Shown in pieces: positions 39,055-46,737 of a stretch of DNA of 64,000 nt (within the stretch, counting starts at the first letter, position 1; every line of letters begins with the position of its first letter). The translations under genes and the position numbers were made by a program. This stretch comes from Xylanimicrobium pachnodae JCM 13526 = NBRC 107786. Its GTDB lineage: Bacteria; Actinomycetota; Actinomycetes; Actinomycetales; Cellulomonadaceae. Below the pieces are notes generated by a model. It searched no databases and was not told the origin of the DNA. It saw nothing but the letters and a program-made list of their open reading frames with translations. The stretch covers positions 38,164 to 102,163 of the forward strand of contig BCWJ01000017.1 of assembly GCA_001592145.1 (NCBI GenBank), in the 5' to 3' direction.

Positions 39055-39573
39055 TCATCCCTGCAGCTCGACGACGGATCGGCCGATCTGCACGCCCACC
39101 CCGGGGGACAGCGGCACGACGCCGTGGATCTGCTGCTCGCCGATGAACGTCCCGTTCGTCGACCCCAGGTCCTCCACGAACCACTGCCCGCCCTGCGGGA
39201 AGATCCGCGCATGGCGGGACGACGAGTAGTCGTCGTCGAGGACCAGCGTGGACCCCGGGGACCGGCCGATGAGGATCGACGACCCGGTCAGCGGCAGGGA
39301 CGTGCCCTGGAGGGGGCCCGCCGTGACCACCAGGCGCGTGGGCGTGCCGGCACCGCGGCTCGCGGCCCGCGGCCCGGGCGGCGGCACCGGTTGCTGGCCC
39401 CCGAGCGGTGGCGTGCCGGCGGGTTGCGGCACGGCCGCGCGGCGCTTGCGTCGGCCGGGCGCCCCGGCGCGCGTCGACAGGTCGCGGCGCAGCACGCCGA
39501 TCGCCGTGAGCACGAACACCCAGAGCAGCACCAGGTAGCCCAGCCGCAGGAGCGTGAACGTCAGCTCGCTCAT
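39055..39573 (-). CDS. fhaB: FHA-domain protein FhaB/FipA
   Basis: A 172-residue protein with an N-terminal membrane helix (LLRLGYLVLLWVFVLTAIGV) and a C-terminal FHA domain with the phosphothreonine-binding residues in ILIGRSPGS, YSSSRHARI and LGSTNGTFI. In mycobacteria FipA binds a phosphorylated partner at the divisome. It lies 38 bp after fhaA. Confidence 0.93.
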   Translation of the reverse strand: MSELTFTLLRLGYLVLLWVFVLTAIGVLRRDLSTRAGAPGRRKRRAAVPQPAGTPPLGGQQPVPPPGPRAASRGAGTPTRLVVTAGPLQGTSLPLTGSSILIGRSPGSTLVLDDDYSSSRHARIFPQGGQWFVEDLGSTNGTFIGEQQIHGVVPLSPGVGVQIGRSVVELQG

Positions 39574-39611
39574 GTCGCCCCGTTCATGTGGTGGTGGTCA
39601 TGTCGGGGGGA

Positions 39612-40319
39612 TCACCAGTCCTCCGTGGTCGCGGTCCCGGACCAGAACATGATCCGCGTGCGGCCGATCGTCAGCGTGTTGCCGTCCAGCAGGGTGGCGG
39701 CCGGCACCTGGTGGCCCTCGACGTACAGGCCGTTCGTGGAACCCAGGTCCGTCGCGACGACACCGTCCGGGGTCACGCGGATCTCGAGGTGGCGGCGGCT
39801 CACGCCGGGATCGTCCACCACGATGTCGGCGTCGGCGTCACGCCCGATCACCGTCACCGGGCCCGTGAGCAGGTACCGCTGCCCGTCGATGTCGATCAGC
39901 GGGTGGCGCGTGCTCGGTGCCGACGACGTCGCCGGTGCCACCGCGCCGCGCACCGATGCCGAGCGGACCTGGAAGCGGCCGCCCGTGAGCTCCTCGTGCT
40001 CCTCGAACGACACGCTCACCGGACCCACGAACGCGTAGTGCTGGCTCGCGGCGTACTCCGTGAGGTCGGTGGCCAGCTCGTCGGCCAGCGTCTCCGCACC
40101 CCAGGACTCGATCTGCGTGAAGTCCTCCGGCGACAGGTCGATCGTGAACTCGTTCGGTGCGACCGTCCGGTCCCGGCCCATGACGGCCGCGCGGTCGTCC
40201 ATCTCCCGGCGCAGACGGCTCGCCAGCTCGACCGGCTTCACGTCGCCGCGGCCGATCTTGGAGAGCGCACCGTTCATCGCTCGCTCGACACCCTTCTCAA
40301 AGCGGTCCAGAACGCCCAC
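39612..40319 (-). CDS. fhaA: FHA-domain protein FhaA
   Basis: A 235-residue protein whose N-terminal DUF3662 domain begins GVLDRFEKGVERAMNGAL; the C-terminal FHA domain has VIGRDADAD, VSRRHLEI and LGSTNGLYV. In mycobacteria FhaA binds phosphorylated MviN and tunes peptidoglycan synthesis. GTG 40319 has GAGGAGG upstream. It is the first gene of the seven-gene operon. The linker between its domains is much shorter than in M. tuberculosis FhaA (527 residues). Confidence 0.94.
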   Translation of the reverse strand: MGVLDRFEKGVERAMNGALSKIGRGDVKPVELASRLRREMDDRAAVMGRDRTVAPNEFTIDLSPEDFTQIESWGAETLADELATDLTEYAASQHYAFVGPVSVSFEEHEELTGGRFQVRSASVRGAVAPATSSAPSTRHPLIDIDGQRYLLTGPVTVIGRDADADIVVDDPGVSRRHLEIRVTPDGVVATDLGSTNGLYVEGHQVPAATLLDGNTLTIGRTRIMFWSGTATTEDW

Positions 40320-40473
40320 TGCCACCTCCTCCCGAGCCCGACGCATACCGCGGGCAGACTATCTAGATCGTAGGCAACCGCACAGGGTCACGACCGGCGA
40401 TCCTGTGAACGAGTGGCGGAGTGTCCGGGGAAATCGGCCCCTCACGTGGCGCTGGGAGCCGCGTCGACGGCGA

Positions 40474-40504
40474 TTCCGGGATGCCGACCGGATCGTGCTA
40501 CCGT
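40474..40504 (+). promoter_or_regulatory. Candidate tRNA-Leu promoter
   Basis: TACCGT at 40499-40504 lies 10 bp before the mature tRNA; TTCCGG at 40474-40479 is a possible -35 with a 19-bp spacer. Confidence 0.35.
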
Positions 40505-40514
40505 TCTCCAGCAC

Positions 40515-40598
40515 GCGCGAGTGGCGGAATAGGCAGACGCGCACGGTTCAGGTCCGTGTGCCCGAAAGGGCGTGGGGGTTCAACTCCCCCCTCGCGCA
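40515..40598 (+). tRNA. tRNA-Leu (CAG)
   Basis: A class II tRNA of about 84 nt: acceptor GCGCGAG with CTCGCGC, anticodon loop TTCAGGT (CAG), a long variable arm, and T-arm GGGGGTTCAACTCCCCC. CCA is not encoded. Confidence 0.96.
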
Positions 40599-40607
40599 CG
40601 TGAGGGA

Positions 40608-40638
40608 CGAAGGCCCCGGTCGATGACCGGGGCCTTCG
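40608..40638 (+). terminator. Terminator hairpin after tRNA-Leu
   Basis: A perfect 13-bp stem (CGAAGGCCCCGGT and complement) with a 5-nt loop, 10 bp after the tRNA. Confidence 0.8.
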
Positions 40639-40942
40639 TCGTACCCGGGGTCAGGGTGGTGCCGCGCCGTGCACTCCGCGGCACCCTCAGGGCGGTCCCC
40701 CGCCGACCCCTACCCGGGCGGGCTCGGACTCACAGACGGGGCGTGCGACAGCGCAGAACGCGCCGGGTCGTGGAAGGAGACGGCGCCGATCGCACTCAAC
40801 GTGTCGCTCGACAGCCCGCAGTGGTCTGACCACGTGTCAGTATTGGCGCAGCAAACACCGCGGCTTTACCTCAGCTAGACCCGAGGGAGGCCGTGGACCC
40901 ACCCCGGCCCACCCGGCCCCAGCCACGAGAGCGAGCACCACG
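40639..40942. other. Gene-free region before the two-helix membrane protein
   Basis: No convincing gene. It holds a 9-bp hairpin (GGTGCCGCG/CGCGGCACC near 40656-40684) and a near-palindrome TGACCACGTGTCA around 40828-40840 that could be an operator; the last 100 bp should contain the promoter of the next gene. Confidence 0.4.
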
Positions 40943-41548
40943 ATGCGCCGTTCCACCTCCACCACCCGTCGTCCCTCCGGCATCATCCTCATGGCGATCG
41001 GCGCCCTGATGATGGTCGTGGGCGGGAGCGCCTGGGCCTTTGCCTCGTCGCAGCTCAGCGCCGAGTCGATCACCGTCCCCTCCGCGGACGGCAGCCACGG
41101 TGACTCCTGGCTCGTCCGCACCTTCGAGGGCCGCGAGGTCGCCGGCCCGCTGACCGCCATGGCGCAGGCACAGGCCATCGGCGACAACACCAACGCCACC
41201 GGCGGGTTCACGTTCAACGACCTGGGCCCCGGCCAGCGCGCCGACCGCATCGAGGAGCTTCTCGCCGAGCCGCGCGGCCCGGTCATGACCGCCCAGGTCG
41301 AGGCCGGCGTGGACGCCGAGGTCGCCGCCGGCGCCCAGATCGACGCGTGGCGTGCCACCGCCGAGACCGGTGCCAACCTGCGCGCCAGCCTGTTCACCTC
41401 GGTGCTCGCCTTCGGCCTGTCGCTCATGGCGATCGGTACCGGCTTCGCGCTGATCGTCGGCGGCCGCGCCGTCTACCTGCAGCGGGTCGCGCTGCCCGCC
41501 GCTCCGGTCGACATCGTGGACCGTCGCCGCGACCTGGTCGACGCCTGA
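40943..41548 (+). CDS. Two-helix membrane protein of unknown function
   Basis: A 201-residue protein with a basic N-terminus, membrane helices at about 14-33 and 150-172, and a roughly 115-residue domain between them that would lie outside the cell. The outside part contains GPLTAMAQAQAIGDNTNATG. Similar actinobacterial proteins are sometimes labelled aromatic ring-opening dioxygenase LigA in databases; nothing here supports an enzyme. Predicted topology is two-pass with both ends inside. Confidence 0.75.
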   Translation: MRRSTSTTRRPSGIILMAIGALMMVVGGSAWAFASSQLSAESITVPSADGSHGDSWLVRTFEGREVAGPLTAMAQAQAIGDNTNATGGFTFNDLGPGQRADRIEELLAEPRGPVMTAQVEAGVDAEVAAGAQIDAWRATAETGANLRASLFTSVLAFGLSLMAIGTGFALIVGGRAVYLQRVALPAAPVDIVDRRRDLVDA

Positions 41549-41559
41549 CCTACGCACCG

Positions 41560-41592
41560 ACGAACCCCCGGCCCTCAGGGTCGGGGGTTCGT
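41560..41592. terminator. Bidirectional terminator between convergent genes
   Basis: ACGAACCCCCG (41560-41570) pairs with CGGGGGTTCGT (41582-41592), with CCCT/AGGG continuing inside. It also codes for the last residues of the GntR regulator on the minus strand. Confidence 0.7.
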
Positions 41593-42333
41593 TGCGTTGT
41601 CAGGGTCCTGCGACCTCGTGCCGGACGACGGGGGCGGCGAGTGCGGTGCCCGGGCCGCGAGGAACGCGGTGAGCGTGCCCAGCTTGTGGGCGCGCGCCGC
41701 AGCCTCCACCTCGGTGGCGGGGGCACCGGTGCGCAGCAGGTGCAGCAGGTGGTCGTGCTCGGCCACCGACTCGGCCGACCGGGTGGGCATGGCTGCGAAG
41801 CTGGACCGCCGGATCATGGCCATGAGCCGCCACTCGGTCTCGACCAGCCGGGCCAGGTGCCGGTTCGGGCACGGCGCGCACAGCTCGTGGTGGAACTGCT
41901 CGTTGAGGTGCGTGAACCGGACGGCATCGAAGTCGCCGTCGACCTGGTGCTGCAGCTCCTCGTTGAGCTGCTCGGCGCGAGCCAGCGCGTCCGGCGTCAG
42001 ATGCGGAGCCGCCAGGGCGGTGACCGCCCCCTCGAGGTAGGCGAGCGCCTCCATCGCCTCCGCGTACTCGTGCACGTCGATCCCGCGCACCTCCGCGCCG
42101 ACGTTGCGCGTGAAGGTGACCAGACCTTCGGCCTCCAGGCGGCGCACCGCCTCGCGCACGGGAACGGGTGACACGTCGAGCTCGCGGGCCAGCTTGTCGA
42201 GCACCAGACGGTACCCGCCCACGTAGGTGCCGTTGCCGATGCGTTCGCGCAGCGTGCGGTAGACGCGCTCCGCCTTGGAGAGTGGGGCGGCGGAGAGCGG
42301 GGCGGAGCTGGTGACGTCACCGGCGCGGTCCAT
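41575..42333 (-). CDS. GntR/FCD family transcriptional regulator
   Basis: A 252-residue FadR-subfamily repressor. N-terminal winged helix (ERVYRTLRERIGNGTYVGG, LARELDVSPVPVREAVRRLE) and C-terminal FCD domain with the metal-ligand pattern of histidines (NEQFHHEL, SVAEHDHLLHLL). The effector is usually a small organic acid; unknown here. ATG 42333 has TACGAT 8 nt upstream and no Shine-Dalgarno, so it may be leaderless; the frame is open to 42474. No clear target operon lies next to it. Confidence 0.88.
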   Translation of the reverse strand: MDRAGDVTSSAPLSAAPLSKAERVYRTLRERIGNGTYVGGYRLVLDKLARELDVSPVPVREAVRRLEAEGLVTFTRNVGAEVRGIDVHEYAEAMEALAYLEGAVTALAAPHLTPDALARAEQLNEELQHQVDGDFDAVRFTHLNEQFHHELCAPCPNRHLARLVETEWRLMAMIRRSSFAAMPTRSAESVAEHDHLLHLLRTGAPATEVEAAARAHKLGTLTAFLAARAPHSPPPSSGTRSQDPDNATNPRP

Positions 42334-42393
42334 GACGTTGGATCGTAGACGAGCGGCCTGCATGGGCGACGGCGCGGGCAGGAGGGCACGGAA

Positions 42394-42457
42394 GAGCCCG
42401 CGGGCCGGGGAGGGGCTCCCCTGCCGTGCCGGACGAGTGCACGGCTCCCGCGGGCTC
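42394..42457. promoter_or_regulatory. Branched hairpin region upstream of GntR gene
   Basis: GAGCCCGCGGG (42394-42404) pairs with CCCGCGGGCTC (42447-42457); inside are GGGGAG/CTCCCC and GCCGTGC/GCACGGC hairpins. It lies between the 12-codon frame at 42543 and the GntR start, and could be a terminator or attenuator on the minus strand. Confidence 0.5.
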
Positions 42458-42504
42458 CGGTGGTCGGTTGTCACGCCACCGTGGTCCGGAAGATCACGGA
42501 CGCG

Positions 42505-42543
42505 CTAGCGCGCGACCACCTTTTCGGTCCGAAGGAACTTCAT
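42505..42543 (-). CDS. Candidate 12-residue small ORF with a perfect Shine-Dalgarno
   Basis: Reads MKFLRTEKVVAR from ATG 42543 to TAG. GGGAGGTGATC, which can pair with the end of 16S rRNA over most of its length, ends 7 nt before the ATG. A TACCGT lies about 30 bp further upstream as a possible -10. I do not recognise the peptide. The branched hairpin (42394-42457) follows, so it could be a leader peptide or a free-standing microprotein. Confidence 0.45.
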   Translation of the reverse strand: MKFLRTEKVVAR

Positions 42544-42603
42544 ACCTTCGATCACCTCCCTTCTGGATGTGCCGAAAACGGTACGCCGCACCCCGGGACG
42601 CGT

Positions 42604-43518
42604 CTACGGTTTTTGCGCTCGCAGGTGGGCCCACTGGTCGGGGTAGTCGTCCAGCCATTGCGCGAACGACCGCGCGGGGCGGCCCACCAGTCGCTCGACG
42701 TCGCCCGAGACCGTCTCCAGCTCTCCCGCCGCGATGGCCGTATACGTGGTCACCCACCCCTCGACCTCCGCCCGCGGAGCGTGGTAGCGCTCGCGCGACG
42801 CGTACGCCTGCTCGACCGTCTCCTCCTCGTAGCGCAGCGGCCTGCCGGTCAGGTCGGCGAGTACTGCCGCGGCCTCCGCCAGCGTCATCGCCGTCGGGCC
42901 CGTCAGGTCGTAGGTCCGCGCGTCGTGCGCGTGCTCGCGCTCGTCAAGCAGCACGGCGGTGGCGACGTCGGCGACGTCGTCGTGCGACACGGACGCGACC
43001 CGGCCCGAGGCGGCGGGGCCACGGATCACGCCGTCCTGTCCGACGAACGTCGTGATCGCGTGGTGGTAGAGGTTGTCGCGCAGGAACGTCCAGCGCAGGC
43101 CCGAGCGCCGGATGTGCTGCTCGGTGGCGAAGTGGTCGCGAGCCAGGGTGAAGACGGCGTCGGCGCTCGCCCCTGCGAACGACGTGTAGACGATGCGCTC
43201 CACGCCCGCCGCCGCGGCCGCGTCCACCGCGGCCAGGTGCTGGGTCACCCGGTCGGGCCCCTCCCGGCCGCTGACCAGGAACACGGTGCCGACGCCGTCG
43301 AACGCCTGCCGCATCCCCGCGACGTCCGCATAGGAGCCGACGACGGCGGTGGTGGCGTCGGGCAGCGGTCCCCCGTCCGGCAGGCGCGGAGCCCGCCCCG
43401 GGTCCCGCACCACCAGACGCTGTCGCGCCCCCTCGGCCGCGAGCCGCAACGCGAGGCGGGTCCCGAGCCGCCCGCTCGCACCCGTCACCGCGACCACGTC
43501 GTCCCCGAGCCGTGCCAT
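42604..43518 (-). CDS. NmrA-like NAD(P)-binding protein
   Basis: A 304-residue Rossmann-fold protein of the NmrA/QOR2-like type: VAVTGASGRLGTRLALRLA (residues 9-27), VVGSYADV, and VSGREGPDRV. Such proteins sense or use NAD(P)H or quinones; the substrate is unknown. ATG 43518 has TACGGT 6 nt upstream (43525-43530 on the complement) and looks leaderless. It is divergent from the tyrosine phosphatase gene. Confidence 0.85.
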   Translation of the reverse strand: MARLGDDVVAVTGASGRLGTRLALRLAAEGARQRLVVRDPGRAPRLPDGGPLPDATTAVVGSYADVAGMRQAFDGVGTVFLVSGREGPDRVTQHLAAVDAAAAAGVERIVYTSFAGASADAVFTLARDHFATEQHIRRSGLRWTFLRDNLYHHAITTFVGQDGVIRGPAASGRVASVSHDDVADVATAVLLDEREHAHDARTYDLTGPTAMTLAEAAAVLADLTGRPLRYEEETVEQAYASRERYHAPRAEVEGWVTTYTAIAAGELETVSGDVERLVGRPARSFAQWLDDYPDQWAHLRAQKP

Positions 43519-43591
43519 GGCCCCACCGTAGGACGGGCCACCGCGCGCCGCGCGGTCTCGGTGCGCGGGCGGGTACGGCAGGATCGGGAGC

Positions 43592-44161
43592 ATGACCGTG
43601 CCCTACCGCGTGATGACCGTGTGCACCGGCAACATCTGCCGGTCCCCCATGGCCGAGCAGGTGCTGCGCGACGCGCTGACCGCCGCCGGGCTCGCCGACG
43701 ACGTCGTCGTCGACTCCACGGGGGTCTCCGGCGAGGAGCAGGGAAACCCGATCGACCACCGTGCGCGGCGGGTGCTCGCCGCCCACGGCTATCCCACCGG
43801 CGACGACCACGTGGCCCGTCGGGTCACCTCCGCCGACCTGGCCGAACGTGACCTGGTGCTCGCCATGACCGCCAGCCACGCGCGGGCGCTGCGCCGCCTG
43901 GCCGGGGTCGAGGCGAGCACCGACGGCCCGGACGAACCGGACGCCGCGGCGGGCCCCGACATCCGGATGTTCCGCTCGTTCGACCCGGAGGCGCCCGTGC
44001 TCGGCGACACCGACGGCGAGGACCTGCTCGACGTGGAGGACCCCTGGTACGGCGGGGCGGACGACTTCGAGCTGTGCCTGCGAGAGATCGAGGCCGCCAC
44101 GCCCGGCATCGTGGCCTATCTGCGCTCCGCGCTCATCCGGTCACAGATCGAGCAGGCCTGA
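43592..44161 (+). CDS. Low-molecular-weight protein-tyrosine phosphatase
   Basis: A 189-residue phosphatase with the P-loop CTGNICRSPM (residues 11-20; nucleophile Cys11, Arg17) and the general acid in DPWYGG near residue 150. It contains an insert of about 20 residues (STDGPDEPDAAAGPDIRM) compared with the 155-residue family norm. Related mycobacterial PtpA is secreted; that is not implied here. GGGAG lies before ATG 43592. Confidence 0.92.
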   Translation: MTVPYRVMTVCTGNICRSPMAEQVLRDALTAAGLADDVVVDSTGVSGEEQGNPIDHRARRVLAAHGYPTGDDHVARRVTSADLAERDLVLAMTASHARALRRLAGVEASTDGPDEPDAAAGPDIRMFRSFDPEAPVLGDTDGEDLLDVEDPWYGGADDFELCLREIEAATPGIVAYLRSALIRSQIEQA

Positions 44162-44194
44162 CCCGAGCCCGGTTCTCCTGAGACCATCGCGGCC

Positions 44195-44749
44195 ATGAGA
44201 TACATCGTGCAGCGGGTCGCCGCGTCGCAGTGGCGGTCCGTGCGGGACCTGCGCCTGGAGTCGCTGCGCGACCCCGCCGCCCCGCTCGCCTTCCTGACCA
44301 CGTACGACGACGAAGCGGCCCGCCCGGACGCGTTCTGGCGAGAACGGGCGCGGGGTGCGGCCTCGGGCGGCGCCGTCGCGCAGTACGTGATCGTCGACGA
44401 CGCCGGGGCCTGGGTGGGCACGGCCACCGGGCTGTTCGAGGCGCCGGGGAGCACCGACTTCGCGGGCCGAGCGGTGGACCGGCCGCAGGTCCACGTGGTG
44501 GGCGTGTGGCTGCACCCCGACCATCGCGGGCGTGGGCTCATCCAGCGCGCCATCGACGCCGTGGCCGCCTGGGGCCAGGAGCAGGGGGCGCAGCGGGCAC
44601 GCCTGTACGTGCACGCCGACAACGCGCGGGCCCGCGCGGCCTACGTGAAGGCCGGGTTCGTGCCCACCGGGACGACCGCCGAGCTTGCGGCCGGTACCGA
44701 GGTGGAGCTGGCGCGCGAGGCCCCGAGCTCAACCCTCGCCGGCGGTTGA
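44195..44749 (+). CDS. GNAT family N-acetyltransferase
   Basis: A 184-residue acetyltransferase with the CoA-binding motif A, VWLHPDHRGRGLIQRAID (about residues 107-124), and motif B HADNARARAAYVKAGFVPTG. The substrate cannot be told. The end overlaps the convergent alpha/beta hydrolase gene by 21 bp; the shared region is a REP-like hairpin that may terminate both. Confidence 0.9.
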   Translation: MRYIVQRVAASQWRSVRDLRLESLRDPAAPLAFLTTYDDEAARPDAFWRERARGAASGGAVAQYVIVDDAGAWVGTATGLFEAPGSTDFAGRAVDRPQVHVVGVWLHPDHRGRGLIQRAIDAVAAWGQEQGAQRARLYVHADNARARAAYVKAGFVPTGTTAELAAGTEVELAREAPSSTLAGG

Positions 44750-44751
44750 GC
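44727..44751. terminator. REP-like bidirectional terminator in overlapping gene ends
   Basis: GCTCAACC (44727-44734) pairs with GGTTGAGC (44744-44751) over a 9-nt loop; the right arm continues as GAGCCTGTCGAGAC, the motif also present at 15273-15330. Stop codons of the two convergent genes lie within it. Confidence 0.6.
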
Positions 44752-45796
44752 CTGTCGAGACCCGGAACACGTCCCGGACGCGGCCCCAGAAGGTCCGCGG
44801 CGGTGCGGGGGCCTCGGGGGGTGCCACATACGCGTGGAACCAGCGGGTCAGCTCGGCCCACACCCGGGCCCGGACGTCGGCCGTCGAGAGCGTCACGTCG
44901 TGCAGAGCGCCCTCGAACCGGGCGAGCGTCACCAGCGTCCCCAGGTTGGGCACGCGCCGCATGATGCCGGGCACGTCGAGCACGGTGTCGGTCCGCTTCA
45001 TCTCGTCCGACCAGCGCACGGGCGGGATGGAATGGGCGGACAGCAGCACGATGATCGGGGCGTCGATGGCCAGCCCGTGGGCCACCCGCTCGTGCCCGCT
45101 GAACACCGCGGCCAGCCACGCGGGGGTCGCCCGCCAGCCCAGGTCCGGGCGCCACGACTCGTCGTAGTCCCACTCCCCCTCGAACCGCCGCGAGATCGAG
45201 CGGGCGTAGAACCCCTGGTCCACGTTGACCAGGTGGCTGCGCGGAGCGACCGCCGCCTGCGCGCGCACCGGGCCCTCCAGCACGCGGCGGCCCAGGTAGC
45301 GGGTCTGGAACTCCAGCCAGGGGGCGTTGAGCACCAGGGCGTCCGCCACGCCCGGATGGCGGTCCGCCCACAGGGACACCGTGAGCCCGCCCGTCGAGTG
45401 GCCCATGAGCACCAGCGTGCGGCCGGTCCCGGCGTCCGTGCCGTGCCCCATCGCGGCCAGTGCCGCACCGATCTCCTCGTCGTACGCACGCAGGTCCGTG
45501 ATGAACCCCGGGGTCTGGTGTGCACGCAGGCTCCGACCGTACTTGCGCAGGTCCAGGGCGTGGAACCGCACCCCGAGGGACTCCCAGAAGTCGGCCAGGT
45601 GCGTCTGGAAGAAGTAGTCGATCCAGCCGTGCACGTACAGCAGGTCGACGCCCGCATCGAGGGCTCCGGGCTGTACCCGCCGCACCAGGGTGGCCACGAC
45701 GGCGCCCTCGTCGTCGTCGGCGAGCGGGAGCGTGAGCTGTTCGAACCCGGGCAGGACGTCGGTGACCCACTGAGTCGGAGGCGGTGCGGGACCCAC
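44729..45796 (-). CDS. Alpha/beta hydrolase
   Basis: A 355-residue serine hydrolase fold: oxyanion-region YVHGWIDYFF, nucleophile elbow LMGHSTGG (Ser), and likely acid and histidine in the C-terminal part (FEGALHDVTLS). Similar to actinobacterial monoacylglycerol lipase-like hydrolases; substrate unknown. GTG 45796 (reading VGPAPPPTQW) has TAGCGT 7 nt upstream and no Shine-Dalgarno. It is 38 bp after the Nif3-like gene. Confidence 0.87.
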   Translation of the reverse strand: MGPAPPPTQWVTDVLPGFEQLTLPLADDDEGAVVATLVRRVQPGALDAGVDLLYVHGWIDYFFQTHLADFWESLGVRFHALDLRKYGRSLRAHQTPGFITDLRAYDEEIGAALAAMGHGTDAGTGRTLVLMGHSTGGLTVSLWADRHPGVADALVLNAPWLEFQTRYLGRRVLEGPVRAQAAVAPRSHLVNVDQGFYARSISRRFEGEWDYDESWRPDLGWRATPAWLAAVFSGHERVAHGLAIDAPIIVLLSAHSIPPVRWSDEMKRTDTVLDVPGIMRRVPNLGTLVTLARFEGALHDVTLSTADVRARVWAELTRWFHAYVAPPEAPAPPRTFWGRVRDVFRVSTGSTAGEG

Positions 45797-45803
45797 CTCT
45801 GGG

Positions 45804-45809
45804 ACGCTA
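45804..45809 (-). promoter_or_regulatory. Candidate leaderless -10 of the hydrolase gene
   Basis: TAGCGT on the minus strand, 7 nt before GTG 45796. The same hexamer and spacing precede the Nif3-like gene. Confidence 0.5.
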
Positions 45810-45834
45810 GCAATGCCCACCGCGTGCTGCCGCC

Positions 45835-46638
45835 TCAGGGCGCGCGGAACGTGTCCGGGGTGGGCACGAACTGCACCGGAAGGTCCGGCAGCACCCGGGG
45901 CAGCCAGCCGGCCAGCGTGCGCATCGCCGACTGCTCGCTGGGGATGTGCCCGACGACGACGAGGCCCACCGCCACGCCCGCCGCGACGGCGTCGACGGCG
46001 TAGGCACCCGTCTCCCACTCGTGCACCTCCCCGCAGATCAGCACGTCGATGTCCGGGCGGCGCAGCAGGGCGCGGTTGCGCGCGAACCCACGGAACCCCA
46101 GGTCCAGACCCACCCGGGTGACCACGGCTCCCGGGTCGCCCAGGTAGCGCAGGGCGCGCGCGTCGAGCGTCTCACCCACGTGCCGGGCCAGGTTGCCGAG
46201 CGTGATGGGCTCGAGGGTGGCCACCGCGGCGCCCGACGCCGCCTCGACCAGGTCGAGATCCCAGCCCAGGGCAGCGGCGGTGGCGGCGTCGATGCCGTCG
46301 GGGCGCGTGTCGTGCTGCTGGTCGTGCAGGTGCCAGATCACGATCCCGTGGTCGCGGACGAAGGCGCGCTTGACGTTGTACACGGGGTCGTTCTCGCCGG
46401 CCAGGGCGCCGCGGGCCGCGTCCTGGTGATCGAAGTACAGCGGCTCGTGCGTGATCACCAGGTTCGCGCCGAGCCGCACCGCGGTGCGCAGCACGTCCAG
46501 GGTGGCCATGGTGGTCACGACGACGCCGGTGACGGGCGCGGCGGGGTCGCCGTCCAGGAACCCGTCGACCGACACGGGGCGGGGCACGGCGGGCAGGGCT
46601 GACGTGATGGCGGCAGCGACGTCGGCGGCGGTGGTCAC
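45835..46638 (-). CDS. Nif3-like dinuclear metal centre hexameric protein
   Basis: A 267-residue protein of the Nif3/DUF34 family, whose members bind two metals and resemble GTP cyclohydrolase I type 2; function is still debated. Metal ligands are visible as LVITHEPLYF (His near residue 63), HLHDQQHDT, and CGEVHEWE with VVGHIPSE at the end. GTG 46638 has TAGCGT 7 nt upstream. Confidence 0.9.
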   Translation of the reverse strand: MTTAADVAAAITSALPAVPRPVSVDGFLDGDPAAPVTGVVVTTMATLDVLRTAVRLGANLVITHEPLYFDHQDAARGALAGENDPVYNVKRAFVRDHGIVIWHLHDQQHDTRPDGIDAATAAALGWDLDLVEAASGAAVATLEPITLGNLARHVGETLDARALRYLGDPGAVVTRVGLDLGFRGFARNRALLRRPDIDVLICGEVHEWETGAYAVDAVAAGVAVGLVVVGHIPSEQSAMRTLAGWLPRVLPDLPVQFVPTPDTFRAP

Positions 46639-46645
46639 GGCCGCC

Positions 46646-46651
46646 ACGCTA
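46646..46651 (-). promoter_or_regulatory. Candidate leaderless -10 of the Nif3-like gene
   Basis: TAGCGT on the minus strand, 7 nt before GTG 46638. Confidence 0.5.
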
Positions 46652-46737
46652 CTGCCCTGGGGGCGTCCCGGCCTCGGATGTCGCAAGGTGGCGCAGCAGC
46701 CGCCCGTTCGGCAGCCCTGGGTGGGCATCATGAGGGC

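Noticed and set aside
40943..41548. Aromatic ring-opening dioxygenase LigA
   Set aside because: This database label is attached to similar proteins, but the sequence is a two-helix membrane protein with no metal or extradiol-dioxygenase motif.
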